59,420 nucleotides of DNA, taken from positions 1 to 59,420 of the forward strand of contig DATBAK010000020.1 of NCBI GenBank assembly GCA_036271555.1, written 5' to 3'. Below the pieces are notes generated by a model. That model worked only from the letters and a program-made list of their open reading frames with translations, was not told the DNA's origin and made no database searches. The stretch's first letter is position 1. Every line of letters begins with the position of its first letter. Source of the DNA: Acidimicrobiia bacterium. GTDB lineage: Bacteria > Actinomycetota > Acidimicrobiia > IMCC26256 > PALSA-610. A program made the position numbers and the translations under genes. Shown in pieces: positions 26,414 through 34,769 of the stretch.

Positions 26414-26794
26414 TCAGGAGCTGCTCGACTGGTTCGTCCTCACCGCGTACCAGTACAAGTCACGCACGTTGAACGTTCCCGGCACGTTCTTGCGGGAGAT
26501 GCCTTTCCGCGTCAGCGTTCCGTACATCGTTGTGCCGCACAGTTCGCAGTAGATCGTGATGTCGTTCTTCTGGTTCGACCAAACGAACTTGTAAGCACCC
26601 TCGATGAGGCCGGTCCCATCGGCTCTGATCTTCATCTGGCCCCGACCGCGCCAGTCGTTCGGCGGATACTCGACGTGGAGCCGATACGTGCCGACGAACT
26701 CCGGCGCATGGGCGGCCGAAGCCGCGCTGACTGCCGCCGGCGCTGCGGTCACGGCAGCCAGGCCGAGAAGCACCGCAAGCACGAGCCGTCGCAT
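26414..26794 (-). CDS. Small exported protein of unknown function
   Basis: A 126-residue protein with a clear signal peptide (MRRLVLAVLLGLAAVTAAPA, AxA cleavage near ASAAHA). The mature domain runs EFVGTYRLHVEYPPNDWRGR, GQMKIRADGTGLIEGAYKFV, then YCELCGTTMYGTLTRKGISR. The pattern is that of a small beta-barrel or lipocalin-like fold, with a CxxC pair that may form a disulfide. No family recognised. The ATG is preceded by GGTGGGGGTG. Open frames on the other strand are shadows. Positions 26308-26413 hold nothing evident. Confidence 0.72.
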   Translation of the reverse strand: MRRLVLAVLLGLAAVTAAPAAVSAASAAHAPEFVGTYRLHVEYPPNDWRGRGQMKIRADGTGLIEGAYKFVWSNQKNDITIYCELCGTTMYGTLTRKGISRKNVPGTFNVRDLYWYAVRTNQSSSS

Positions 26795-26956
26795 CGACAC
26801 CCCCACCTCGGAACCGCCCCAGGCTAACGGCGCGGCTCGAGCCGGGCCACTGCCGACCGGCGCGACGTTTCGTGCTGGCACCCCTCCGCACGCGGACGCG
26901 TGGGCTTAGCATCGGCACGAATCCAGCGGCGGTGGGATACGCAGCGGGAGCGGGGC

Positions 26957-28582
26957 GTGGGTCGGAAGTGGGCAGCAGTGGCGACGGCGGTCGCCGTGTT
27001 CATCGCGTTCGCGGCATCGGTCGGCGTGTCGTCGACCGCCGGCGCGACTCCAACGGTGACTCGCACCGCGGCACAGGCAGCCGGTGCCGGGGCGCGCGCC
27101 GCGGGGTGCACCAACGCGCACGGGACGCATCGCGCGCACTGCTACCTCGCGGTCGCGCCTGCGAACGCACCGCGGGCGAGCGCGCGTTCGACGACGACGT
27201 GTGCGGTCGACGAGTCCGCGGGCTACACGCCCTGCAACTTGCAGGCCGCGTACGGCCTCACGAAGTTGTCGGCGAGTCACGGGAAGGGCGTCACGGTCGC
27301 GGTCGTCGACCCGAACGACGATCCGAGCGCAGAAGCCGATCTCGGCGTGTACCGCGCGACGTACGGGCTGCCGAAGTGCACCACGAAGAACGGCTGCTTC
27401 CGCAAGGTCGACCAGGATGGCGTGCAGGGCAGCTACCCGGCGGCCGATCCAGGCGACGCGCAGGAGATCGCGCTCGACATCGACATGGTGTCGGCGGTCT
27501 GCCCGCACTGCCACATCCTCCTCGTCGAGGCCGACAGCAACGGCTTCGGCGATCTCGGCACCGCCGAGAACGAAGCGGTGACGCTCGGCGCCAAGGTCGT
27601 CTCGAACAGTTGGGGCACGGGCGAGTTCGACGGCGAGACGGGTTGGGACGGCGACTGGGATCACCCCGGTGTCGCGATCACGTTCAGCTCCGGCGACGCC
27701 GCGTACGGCGGCGGCGTGCAGTATCCGTCGGCATCGCCGTACGTCACGTCGGTCGGCGGCACGGAGCTCACGCCGGCGACGACCACGCGCGGCTGGACCG
27801 AGGCCGCGTGGGTCACGCCGGGGCGGCCGATCACGCAGGGTTCGGGCAGCGGCTGCTCCGCGTACGAGCCGAAGCCCGCGTGGCAGACCGACGCGGGGTG
27901 CGCGAACCGCATGACCGCCGACGTGAGCGCGGTCGCGGCCGACGTCCTCAGCTACGACACCTACGGCAGCGGCGGTTGGGTCTACGAGTTCGGCACGAGC
28001 GTGTCGTCGCCGATCACCGCCGCGCTCTACGGGCTCGCGAACAACCCGGGCGGTGCCGCGATCCCCGCGTCCGCCGCGTACGCGGCGCGCGCGACCACGC
28101 GGCACGACATCACGAAGGGCAAGACCGGCGCGTGCTCACCGCTCTACTTCTGCAAGGCGGCGAAGGGCTACGACGGCCCAACCGGTCTCGGATCGCCGCA
28201 CGGCATCGGCGAGTTCGTCGTGCCGTACGTCGCGCCACCGACGATCGACGGCGTCGCGTTCACGGGACCGACGTCGGCCCCGACGGTCACGATCAGCGGC
28301 TCGAACCTCGGCGCGACCGCGCCGACGGGCTCCGCGATCAACTGCTTCGGTGGCGACACCGGCGACACGTTCGGATCGACGGGCCTGTGGTTCGCCGATA
28401 CGAATGCGAGCTGGACGGCGGGGCAGGCCGGTGACTGCATCGGCATCGTCCTGCAGTCGTGGAGCACGACGCAGGTCGTGTTCCAGCTCGGCAACGGCTA
28501 CGACCACTATCAACCGATCGCACACGGCGACGCGATCGAGGTCGAAGCCGAAGGCACGACCTTCGGCGGCTTCCTTCCGTGA
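26957..28582 (+). CDS. Sedolisin-type (S53) serine-carboxyl peptidase, exported
   Basis: A 541-residue secreted peptidase. A signal peptide (VAVFIAFAASVGVSSTAGA) leads almost directly into the catalytic domain, without the ~180-residue pro-domain usual in S53 enzymes. Catalytic residues are present: the Glu/Asp pair in EIALDID, the oxyanion Asp in SSGD, and Ser in FGTSVSSP. Cysteine pairs (CTNAHGTHRAHC, CTTKNGC, CPHC) suggest disulfides. The last ~120 residues form a beta-sandwich-like tail (TIDGVAFTGPTSAPTVTISG). GTG 26957 follows GGGAGCGGGG. It probably digests protein outside the cell. Confidence 0.85.
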   Translation: MGRKWAAVATAVAVFIAFAASVGVSSTAGATPTVTRTAAQAAGAGARAAGCTNAHGTHRAHCYLAVAPANAPRASARSTTTCAVDESAGYTPCNLQAAYGLTKLSASHGKGVTVAVVDPNDDPSAEADLGVYRATYGLPKCTTKNGCFRKVDQDGVQGSYPAADPGDAQEIALDIDMVSAVCPHCHILLVEADSNGFGDLGTAENEAVTLGAKVVSNSWGTGEFDGETGWDGDWDHPGVAITFSSGDAAYGGGVQYPSASPYVTSVGGTELTPATTTRGWTEAAWVTPGRPITQGSGSGCSAYEPKPAWQTDAGCANRMTADVSAVAADVLSYDTYGSGGWVYEFGTSVSSPITAALYGLANNPGGAAIPASAAYAARATTRHDITKGKTGACSPLYFCKAAKGYDGPTGLGSPHGIGEFVVPYVAPPTIDGVAFTGPTSAPTVTISGSNLGATAPTGSAINCFGGDTGDTFGSTGLWFADTNASWTAGQAGDCIGIVLQSWSTTQVVFQLGNGYDHYQPIAHGDAIEVEAEGTTFGGFLP

Positions 28583-28588
28583 CGCGCG

Positions 28589-29722
28589 TCAGTCCGTATT
28601 GAACCAGCGGCGGCGCCGCGTCGCGCCGAAGTCCTTCTTCGACTCCGCGAGCTCGAGCGACGGTTCGAGGAACACACCGGTGGGCGTCGGGCCGCCGAGG
28701 AAGTTCACCTCGAACTTGGCGACCTCCGCACCGCCGAACTCGATGTAGCAGGTCGCGATACCCGGATACGGCGGCGGCTCGTCGCCGCCCTTCAAGCGGT
28801 GCACGAGCACGTCGGCGACCGTGCCGGCCTCGCCCTCGGCGATGACACCGACGCGCGGCACCGGCGCGCTCGTGATGTCGCCCACCGCGTAGACATTGGG
28901 GAAGCGCGTCGCGAACGTCTTCGGGTCGACCGGGATCCAGCCGTCGACGGTCAACCCCGACTCCACGACGACGGGCGGCGCCTCGTGCACGGGCACGCCC
29001 AGGAACAGGTCGTAGTTCAGCGTGCGTCCGTCGCGGAGCGTCGCAGTGTGCGTCGCGGGATCGAGCGCGGTGACGACGGTCTCCGGGCAGAACTCGATGC
29101 CGCGCGCCGCGAGCGCACCGAGGATCCCACCGGAAGCTTCCTTCGAGATGGGGATCGGCATCCCCATCGGCGTGAGCACCTTGATCGTCGTCGCGCCGCG
29201 CACACCGCGCGACTCGAGGTGGTCGTGCAGCATCATGGCGCACTCGTACGGTGCGGCCGGGCACTTGAAGAACGGCCCGAGCACGCTGACGATCGCGTCG
29301 CCGCGGTCGAAGCGCGGGATCACCTCACGCAACCGCTCCGCACCCGCGACCGTGTAGAACTCGTTACCGCCTTCGACGAGGCCGGGCGTGCGTGCCGGCA
29401 CGATGTCGGCGCCGAGCGCGACCACGAGCACGTCGGCGTCGTACGTTGCGCGATCGGTCGTCACCGTTCGGCGCTCCGGATCGATCGCGGTCACGCTCTC
29501 CTGCTTGAACGTGACCGACGGCTTGTCGATGTCGGAGTACGACATGCGCACCGCCTGGCGCGTCTGCCGTCCGTACATGACGTCGAGCTTCGAGTAGCCG
29601 AACACGAAGGCGTCGGCTGCGTCGATGAGCACGACCTCCACCTCGTCGGCGACTTCGTCGGACAATCGCGTCGCCAGCTCCAGCCCCGCGAAGCCGGCCC
29701 CCAGAATCACGACCCGCTCCAT
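28589..29722 (-). CDS. FAD-dependent oxidoreductase, sulfide:quinone reductase-like
   Basis: A 377-residue pyridine-nucleotide-disulfide-type flavoprotein. The FAD Rossmann motif is VVILGAGFAGLELATRL, the second dinucleotide region surrounds LVVALGADIV, and the C-terminal FAD motif is NVYAVGDITSAPVPRVGVIA. FFKCPAAPYECAMM carries a cysteine where sulfide:quinone and flavocytochrome-c-type enzymes have a redox cysteine, and a second occurs in FCPETVV. Sulfide or quinone chemistry is therefore plausible, not proven. The ATG has its own -10 hexamer upstream, between it and marR. Confidence 0.82.
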   Translation of the reverse strand: MERVVILGAGFAGLELATRLSDEVADEVEVVLIDAADAFVFGYSKLDVMYGRQTRQAVRMSYSDIDKPSVTFKQESVTAIDPERRTVTTDRATYDADVLVVALGADIVPARTPGLVEGGNEFYTVAGAERLREVIPRFDRGDAIVSVLGPFFKCPAAPYECAMMLHDHLESRGVRGATTIKVLTPMGMPIPISKEASGGILGALAARGIEFCPETVVTALDPATHTATLRDGRTLNYDLFLGVPVHEAPPVVVESGLTVDGWIPVDPKTFATRFPNVYAVGDITSAPVPRVGVIAEGEAGTVADVLVHRLKGGDEPPPYPGIATCYIEFGGAEVAKFEVNFLGGPTPTGVFLEPSLELAESKKDFGATRRRRWFNTD

Positions 29723-29735
29723 GGCGCGCAATCTA
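29723..29735 (-). promoter_or_regulatory. -10 hexamer, leaderless start of flavoprotein gene
   Basis: On the minus strand TAGATT (29735-29730) is seven bases before ATG 29722, inside the 18-base gap to marR, with no ribosome site. The flavoprotein may thus be transcribed both alone and with clc-marR. Confidence 0.45.
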
Positions 29736-29740
29736 GGCGG

Positions 29741-30157
29741 TCAGCCCAGTTCGTGGAGGAGGTCGGCCATCTCTTCGCGGAAGCGGCGCAGCTCTTCGCG
29801 ATGGGCGGCGGAGAGCCGCGCGAGCGCGCGCTCGCCGCGCGCGGTGAGCGTGAGCCGTTGCCGCCGCCGATCGCGCGCATCGGTGTGGCGCTCGATGAGA
29901 CCGGCTTCGACCGCGCGATCGACGAGCTCGACGGCCGAGTGATGACGGAGCTGCAACCAGTCGGCGACGTCCGACACCGTCGGCGCGCCGTCGTCGAACC
30001 CGCGGATCGCGAGCATGAGCTGATGCTGGTTGGGCGTGAGGTCGGCGGCGCGCGCCGCGTCCTCGGAGAAGTGCAGGAACAGACGCAGCGCCCGCCGGAA
30101 GCGCGCGAGCACGTGGTACTCGGCGTCGGAGAGCTCGGCGGTGCGACGACGCGTCAT
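29741..30157 (-). CDS. MarR-family transcriptional regulator
   Basis: A 138-residue winged-helix regulator. The dimer helix is FRRALRLFLHFSEDAARAAD, the HTH is PTVSDVADWLQLRHHSAVEL, and the wing contains RHTDARDRRRQRLTLTARGE. Its start overlaps the stop of the CLC gene by ATGA, so regulator and channel are translated together. The large palindrome over the clc start is the obvious candidate operator, giving autoregulation and possibly control of the divergent mscL. No effector is evident. Confidence 0.88.
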   Translation of the reverse strand: MTRRRTAELSDAEYHVLARFRRALRLFLHFSEDAARAADLTPNQHQLMLAIRGFDDGAPTVSDVADWLQLRHHSAVELVDRAVEAGLIERHTDARDRRRQRLTLTARGERALARLSAAHREELRRFREEMADLLHELG

Positions 30158-31464
30158 CAGTCGTCCGGATGCAGGGGCTCGGGGTCGTAGGTCGTGCCCG
30201 TCGAGGTATCCGTACGGCGGCGCTGGCTCTCGATGAGCGCCACGTTCGAGGTGAGCACGAGCGCGACCGCGGCCGCGATCAGCGTCGTCGGCAGCAGCGC
30301 GACGCCGGCCATCTCGGTCACGACGAGCACCGATCCGATCGGTGTCTTCGTGACGCCGACATTGCAGGCCGCCATCAACGCGGCCATGAGCACGGCTTCG
30401 TTCGTGTCGTGGAACACGATGTGACCCGCCTGTCCGAGGCACGCGCCCATGAAGAAGAGCGGGATGATGAAGCCGCCCTTCCATCCGCTCGACAACGTGA
30501 CGCTCGAAGCCAGCAGCTTCGCGAGCACGGCGAGCAGGAGGATGTGGAGCGCGAGCGAAGTGGTCGTGAGGTGGCCGAGCTGCGCCTCGCCGAAGGTCAG
30601 CGCGTACGGCGACATCCACGCGAGGAACGCGAGCACGACCGCGCCGATCACCGGCCGGCTGATGTCGGGGACGCGCTCGAACACGGCGCGCAGCAGTTGA
30701 TTCAAATACGTGAACGCGGTCGCGATCACTGCGCCGACGACACCGCACGCGACCGCCCACAACAGATCACCACCGTGCACCGCGCCCGCGGCCGGGAGCT
30801 GCCACACCGGCTTCAGGCCGACTCCGGTGATCAGGATGTAGATGGCGTAACCCGTCAGTGAGCCGAACACCGCCGGCATGAGCGCCTCGTAGTACTCGAG
30901 GCCGCGCCGGTGCAGGATCTCGCACGCGAACACCGCGGCGCCGAGCGGCGCGCCGAACAGCACGGTGAAGCCCGCGGCCATCCCGGTGATCGTCACGACG
31001 CGCACGCTCGCGGTGTCGAGCGAGAAGCGGTTCGCCGCCCAGGAGCCGACCGAACCCGTCGTCTGCACGAGCGGGGCCTCGGGACCGAGTCCGCCGCCCG
31101 CGGCGATGCACAGCAACGAGATCGGGATGAGCGCCGGGAGGTCGCGCAGGTCTTCCGCACCACCCGACACGTGGATGTTGTCGACGAGCAGCTCGACGTT
31201 GCCGCCGTTACCGAGCGCGTGCGTCAGCACGACGACGCACACCCCGATGCCGACGAGGATGCAGCCGTGAACGAGGAGACCCGAGTGCGTCGGCCACAGG
31301 CCATGTTGCAAGAGGTGCAGCAGCGCGAGGTACGCGGCACCGATGCCGCCCCCCAGCAGTCCCGCGGCGAGCGTGATCCAGAACACGCGGCGCGCGGGAT
31401 TCGCGAACGTCTGCGCAAAGATCCACCGGCCGCGCGCGCGGAACGGATGGGATTCCGAGCTCAC
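30157..31464 (-). CDS. CLC-family chloride channel or H+/Cl- exchanger
   Basis: A 435-residue membrane protein with about ten hydrophobic segments and the three CLC signatures in diverged form. These are GGGLGPEAPLVQTTG (gating-type Glu129), GWKGGFIIPLFFMGAC, and NVGVTKTPIGSVLVVTEMAG. There is no C-terminal CBS pair. It would move chloride across the inner membrane, as channel or antiporter. GTG 31464 has no ribosome site but has TACGAT seven bases upstream, consistent with a leaderless mRNA. It forms an operon with marR. Confidence 0.88.
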   Translation of the reverse strand: MSSESHPFRARGRWIFAQTFANPARRVFWITLAAGLLGGGIGAAYLALLHLLQHGLWPTHSGLLVHGCILVGIGVCVVVLTHALGNGGNVELLVDNIHVSGGAEDLRDLPALIPISLLCIAAGGGLGPEAPLVQTTGSVGSWAANRFSLDTASVRVVTITGMAAGFTVLFGAPLGAAVFACEILHRRGLEYYEALMPAVFGSLTGYAIYILITGVGLKPVWQLPAAGAVHGGDLLWAVACGVVGAVIATAFTYLNQLLRAVFERVPDISRPVIGAVVLAFLAWMSPYALTFGEAQLGHLTTTSLALHILLLAVLAKLLASSVTLSSGWKGGFIIPLFFMGACLGQAGHIVFHDTNEAVLMAALMAACNVGVTKTPIGSVLVVTEMAGVALLPTTLIAAAVALVLTSNVALIESQRRRTDTSTGTTYDPEPLHPDD

Positions 31465-31496
31465 GATTCATATCGTAGCACGATATGAATGTGAGC
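31459..31496. promoter_or_regulatory. Large palindrome over the clc start, probable MarR operator
   Basis: ATTCATATCG (31466-31475) and CGATATGAAT (31481-31490) are perfect 10-base arms around TAGCA. GCTCAC and GTGAGC extend the dyad to 31459-31496 with one bulge. It is strikingly AT-rich for this genome. On the minus strand it contains TACGAT (31477-31472), the likely clc -10, and the GTG start. A bound MarR dimer would block clc-marR, and it lies 79 bases before mscL. Confidence 0.8.
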
Positions 31497-31574
31497 CGGC
31501 ACGAGCGTTCCGGCATGGCCACCGGTACATTCCGCCTCGTCCGATCCGACGGGCGGAAGTCGAGGAGGCCCACC

Positions 31575-32009
31575 ATGGTCAAGGGGTTCAAGAACTTCCT
31601 GATGCGCGGTGACGTCGTCGTCGTCGCCATCGGCTTGATGGTGGCACTGGCGTTCAGCACCCTCATCAAGGCGTTCACCGACACGATCATCACGCCGATC
31701 CTGAACCGCTTCCAGGGTGGCGGCGGGATCGGACTCGGCATTCAGCTCGGCCAGAAGAACAACCCGAAGACGTTCGTCGACATCGGCTCGCTCATCTCCG
31801 CGGCGGTCTACTTCGTGGTCTTCATGGCCGTCCTGTACTTCTTCATCGTGGTTCCGTACAAGGCGGTCATGGCGCGGAGCGGCGCGAGCGTCTTCGGTGA
31901 GCCGGCTCCGGTGAAGACCTGCCCCGCCTGCCTCTCCGACGACCTGCCCCGCGGGGCCGCGAAGTGCCGCTACTGCGGCACGGACCAGCCGGCGACCGCC
32001 TCGGCCTGA
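31575..32009 (+). CDS. mscL: Large-conductance mechanosensitive channel MscL with C-terminal zinc ribbon
   Basis: A 144-residue MscL. The N-terminal helix and TM1 (VKGFKNFLMRGDVVVVAIGL, then MVALAFSTLIKAF) and TM2 (ISAAVYFVVFMAVLYFFIVV) match the pentameric tension-gated channel that vents solutes on osmotic downshock. In place of the usual helical bundle the tail has a zinc-ribbon pattern CPAC...CRYC (Cys116, 119, 131, 134). ATG 31575 has GAGGAGG upstream; an in-frame ATG at 31485 lies in the palindrome and looks unlikely. Divergent from clc-marR. Confidence 0.9.
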   Translation: MVKGFKNFLMRGDVVVVAIGLMVALAFSTLIKAFTDTIITPILNRFQGGGGIGLGIQLGQKNNPKTFVDIGSLISAAVYFVVFMAVLYFFIVVPYKAVMARSGASVFGEPAPVKTCPACLSDDLPRGAAKCRYCGTDQPATASA

Positions 32010-32052
32010 TCGCTCGGGCGCGGCGGGGCGGACGGCGCCGCGCATCTGCTCC

Positions 32053-32068
32053 GCGCGCCCGGGCGCGC
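32053..32068. terminator. Perfect 16-base palindrome after mscL
   Basis: GCGCGCCCGGGCGCGC, 44 bases after the mscL stop. As RNA it forms only a short-loop hairpin, so termination is uncertain. The remainder to 32174 contains a possible -10 (TAGCGT, 32152-32157) for the next gene and a 22-codon frame that I do not call. Confidence 0.3.
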
Positions 32069-32174
32069 TCCGATAGGACACTCATGAGCCGCGACCCGGC
32101 GCGGCGCGACCGCGCGCCGGAGCCCAATCGTCCTCCCCTGCGCCGATCGCGTAGCGTCGCAGCCCTGGACCCCC

Positions 32175-33605
32175 ATGACGAACACCCGGCCCGGCGGGCG
32201 GAGCGCCATCTCGATGGAGAGCGATGACGGCGGTCGCGGCGCCGTGAGCGAGTCCGCTCCGCTGTCCCGGCTCGAGCGCGGGCGGCGCCTCGCGGCGCGC
32301 GCACCGGTCCCCCAGGGCACGTTCGCCGTCGGCGCGGGCCTGGTCGTCGCGGGGATCGCCACCTACGCGTTCCAGATCCTCGCGTTCCGCAACCTGAACA
32401 AGCTCGACTACGGAGCGCTCAACACGCTCTGGGTCGTCGTGTTCGTGCTCGCTCCGGGCATCTTCCTGCCGCTCGAGCAGGAAGTCGGGCGCGCGATGGC
32501 GGCGCGCAAGGTGCACGGGCTCGGCGGCGCGCCGATCGTGCAGCGCGCCGGCACGGTCGGCGCCTGGTTCGCCGTCGTGATCACCGTCGCGGTGCTCGTC
32601 GTCGCCTTCACGACGTCGCTCGTGTCGCGCTTGTTCGCGGGGCACGTCGGGCTCGTCGTGTGCCTCGTGATCGCGCTGTACACGTTCGGTGTCGAGTACC
32701 TCGCGCGCGGCGCGTTCGCGGGCACCGGACACTTCGGCGCGTACGGCGTCAGCATGGCGGCCGAGGCGATGCTGCGACTGCTGCCGTGCATCCCGCTCGC
32801 GATCGTCGGCTCCAAGGACCCGGTGTGGTTCGGCCTCTGCCTCGCGGTCCCACCACTGCTCGCGACGGCGATCGCGCTCAAGGGACCGAAGGAGCTCATG
32901 CAGCCCGGCCCCGCCGCGCCCTACAAGGAGATCTCGGCGAACCTCGGGTATTTGCTCGGAGGATCACTGTTCGCCCAGGTGCTCGGGTACGCGCCGTTCC
33001 TCGGTGCGCAGGCGCTCGCCACGAAGGCACAGCGCACGAAGGTCGCCGACTTCATCGTCGGCCTCTTCCTGTCGCGCATTCCGATCGTGCTCTTCCAGGC
33101 CGTGCAGGCCGCGCTGCTCCCGGGACTCACGTCGCTCGTGAGCGCGGGTCGCAGCGACGAGTTCCGAGTCGGCGTGCGCCGCCTCGTGTACGTCGTGGTC
33201 GGCATCGGCGTGCTCGGTGTCGCCGGCGGCTGGGTCGCGGGACCGTGGGCGGGCAAGCTGCTGTTCGGTTCGAAGTTCAACCTCGGTCGGGGCGACGTCG
33301 CGCTGCTCGCAACCGGCAGCGGGCTGTTCATCCTCTCGCTCACGATGTCGCAGGCGATCATTGCCCTCTCGGGACACGCGCTCACGATGTACGCGTGGCT
33401 CGTCGGCCTCATCACGTTCCTCGTCGCGACCGCGGTCTCGACGCACGAGCTGTTCCTGCGGGTCGAGCTCGGTTCGATCGCGGGCGCGGCCGCGAGCCTG
33501 TTCGTGATGGCGCTCTTCTTCGTGCGCCGGGTCCGCAAGGGTGTCGCGCCGACCGACCTCGTGCACCTCATCGAACAGCTCAACTACGAGCCCTTGGAGA
33601 TCTGA
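32175..33605 (+). CDS. Polysaccharide-biosynthesis/flippase-like membrane protein
   Basis: A protein of up to 476 residues with 11-13 hydrophobic helices, resembling Wzx/MurJ-type lipid-linked saccharide flippases of the MOP superfamily. Family-like features include the first helix pair (GAGLVVAGIATYAFQILAFR, then NLDYGALNTLWVVVF-type), GVEYLARGAFAGTGHFGAYG, and regularly spaced Gly/Pro-kinked helices. No glycan genes adjoin it, so the cargo is unknown. Three in-frame starts (ATG 32175, ATG 32214, GTG 32244) all lack a good ribosome site; I give the longest. Confidence 0.72.
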   Translation: MTNTRPGGRSAISMESDDGGRGAVSESAPLSRLERGRRLAARAPVPQGTFAVGAGLVVAGIATYAFQILAFRNLNKLDYGALNTLWVVVFVLAPGIFLPLEQEVGRAMAARKVHGLGGAPIVQRAGTVGAWFAVVITVAVLVVAFTTSLVSRLFAGHVGLVVCLVIALYTFGVEYLARGAFAGTGHFGAYGVSMAAEAMLRLLPCIPLAIVGSKDPVWFGLCLAVPPLLATAIALKGPKELMQPGPAAPYKEISANLGYLLGGSLFAQVLGYAPFLGAQALATKAQRTKVADFIVGLFLSRIPIVLFQAVQAALLPGLTSLVSAGRSDEFRVGVRRLVYVVVGIGVLGVAGGWVAGPWAGKLLFGSKFNLGRGDVALLATGSGLFILSLTMSQAIIALSGHALTMYAWLVGLITFLVATAVSTHELFLRVELGSIAGAAASLFVMALFFVRRVRKGVAPTDLVHLIEQLNYEPLEI

Positions 33606-33610
33606 GCTCG

Positions 33611-33640
33611 CTGGTCGGGCTCGCAAGCTCGCCCGCCTCG
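33611..33640. repeat. Dispersed TGGTCG-type repeat copy
   Basis: CTGGTCGGGCTCGCAAGCTC followed by GCCCGCCTCG, nearly the same as 15061-15090. It lies just after the flippase-like gene. The other bases to 33776 show no gene. Confidence 0.6.
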
Positions 33641-33776
33641 ACGCCTCAGTCCCACCTCGGGCCGGCCGCAGCGCGACCCGCCCGTCCTCGCGGAACGGAA
33701 CCGCGTCTCGCACGCTCGCCCTCCACTTTGCGACATCCAATGGCCCGTACGGGCATTCAGTGTCGAGAAGTAGCGG

Positions 33777-34658
33777 CTATCGGCGCTGCGTCTTGCGGCC
33801 GCGGCGTTCCCAGCGGCGGGCGCCGGCACCGACCATGACGTCGCGCACGCGGTCGGGGGCGAGCCGCAGCACGTGCCCGAACAGCCGCGCGTCCGGGCCG
33901 ACGAGGTACCGCGCCTTCGGACGCCGTGCCGTCAGCGCGTGCTCGACCGCGTCCGCCACCTTGCTCGGCGGTACGCCGCGCTCGCGACTCTCGTCGATGA
34001 AGCCGCGCGACTGGTCGAGCAACCAGCCGTAACGATCGCGGCCCTCGCCGTCGAGCCGGCGCTCGAGGTCGGCGACGGTCGTGTCGGCCTTCTCCCAGAT
34101 CGCGGTCGCGACCGCGCCCGGTTCCACGAGCGCGACGCGCACCTTCGTCTTGGCCCGCGCGAGCTCGTGGCGTTGCGTCTCGGCGAGCGCTTCGAGCGCG
34201 TGCTTCGACGCGCTGTACGGCGCGAGCCCGGGCGACGCGACGCGCCCGCCGATCGAGCCGATGTGCACGATGCGACCCGAACCCGCGCGCAGCAACGGCA
34301 TCGCCGCACTCGTCATCGCGACGACACCGAACAGGTTCACCTCGAACACACCCCGCCAGTCGGCGTCGTCGAGGTACTCGACCGGACCGCCCGCGCCGAC
34401 CCCGGCGTTGTTCACGAGACCCTGGAGCCCGTCACGCGCGATCTCGCCCTGGATCTCGGCGACCACGTCGGCGATCTGCTCGCGATCGGTCACGTCGAGA
34501 CGGACGGGCCGCACATCGCCGGCGGCGCGCTCGCGCAGCCGGTCACCGTCCTCGGGCTTGCGCACGCCCGCGTAGACCCGCCACCCGCGCTCGGCGAGCC
34601 GCACCACACACGCCTCGCCGATGCCGGTCGAGGTCCCCGTCACGAGCGCATTGGGCAT
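33777..34658 (-). CDS. Short-chain dehydrogenase/reductase
   Basis: A 293-residue classical SDR. The NADP motif is TGTSTGIG (TGxxxGxG) at the N-terminus, NNAGVG follows strand 4, and SIGGRV...YSASKHA supplies catalytic Ser, Tyr and Lys. It reduces or oxidises a carbonyl/alcohol with NAD(P); the substrate is not evident. The C-terminal ~50 residues (RPKARYLVGPDARLFGHVLR) are like those of SDRs that act on retinol- or steroid-like molecules. The ATG is preceded by GAGAG. Confidence 0.88.
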   Translation of the reverse strand: MPNALVTGTSTGIGEACVVRLAERGWRVYAGVRKPEDGDRLRERAAGDVRPVRLDVTDREQIADVVAEIQGEIARDGLQGLVNNAGVGAGGPVEYLDDADWRGVFEVNLFGVVAMTSAAMPLLRAGSGRIVHIGSIGGRVASPGLAPYSASKHALEALAETQRHELARAKTKVRVALVEPGAVATAIWEKADTTVADLERRLDGEGRDRYGWLLDQSRGFIDESRERGVPPSKVADAVEHALTARRPKARYLVGPDARLFGHVLRLAPDRVRDVMVGAGARRWERRGRKTQRR

Positions 34659-34769
34659 GCGCCACTCTCATCCACGCCCGCCCTCGGGGCAAGCGCCGCT
34701 CGCGTTCGACGAGCCTCCAATACCGCTCGGAGGGATCGACGGCACCTCAATCGCGACCGTCCCGACCGA

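Noticed and set aside
26304-26552. 82-codon plus-strand frame after the HNH gene
   Set aside because: It is antisense to the small exported protein, which has a signal peptide and ribosome site; no domain in this frame.
31485-31574. Upstream in-frame start for mscL
   Set aside because: It would add 30 non-conserved residues coded partly in the palindrome; ATG 31575 has a strong ribosome site and matches MscL N-termini.
32092-32160. 22-codon frame before the flippase-like gene
   Set aside because: Basic, low-complexity, no ribosome site; not distinguishable from chance.
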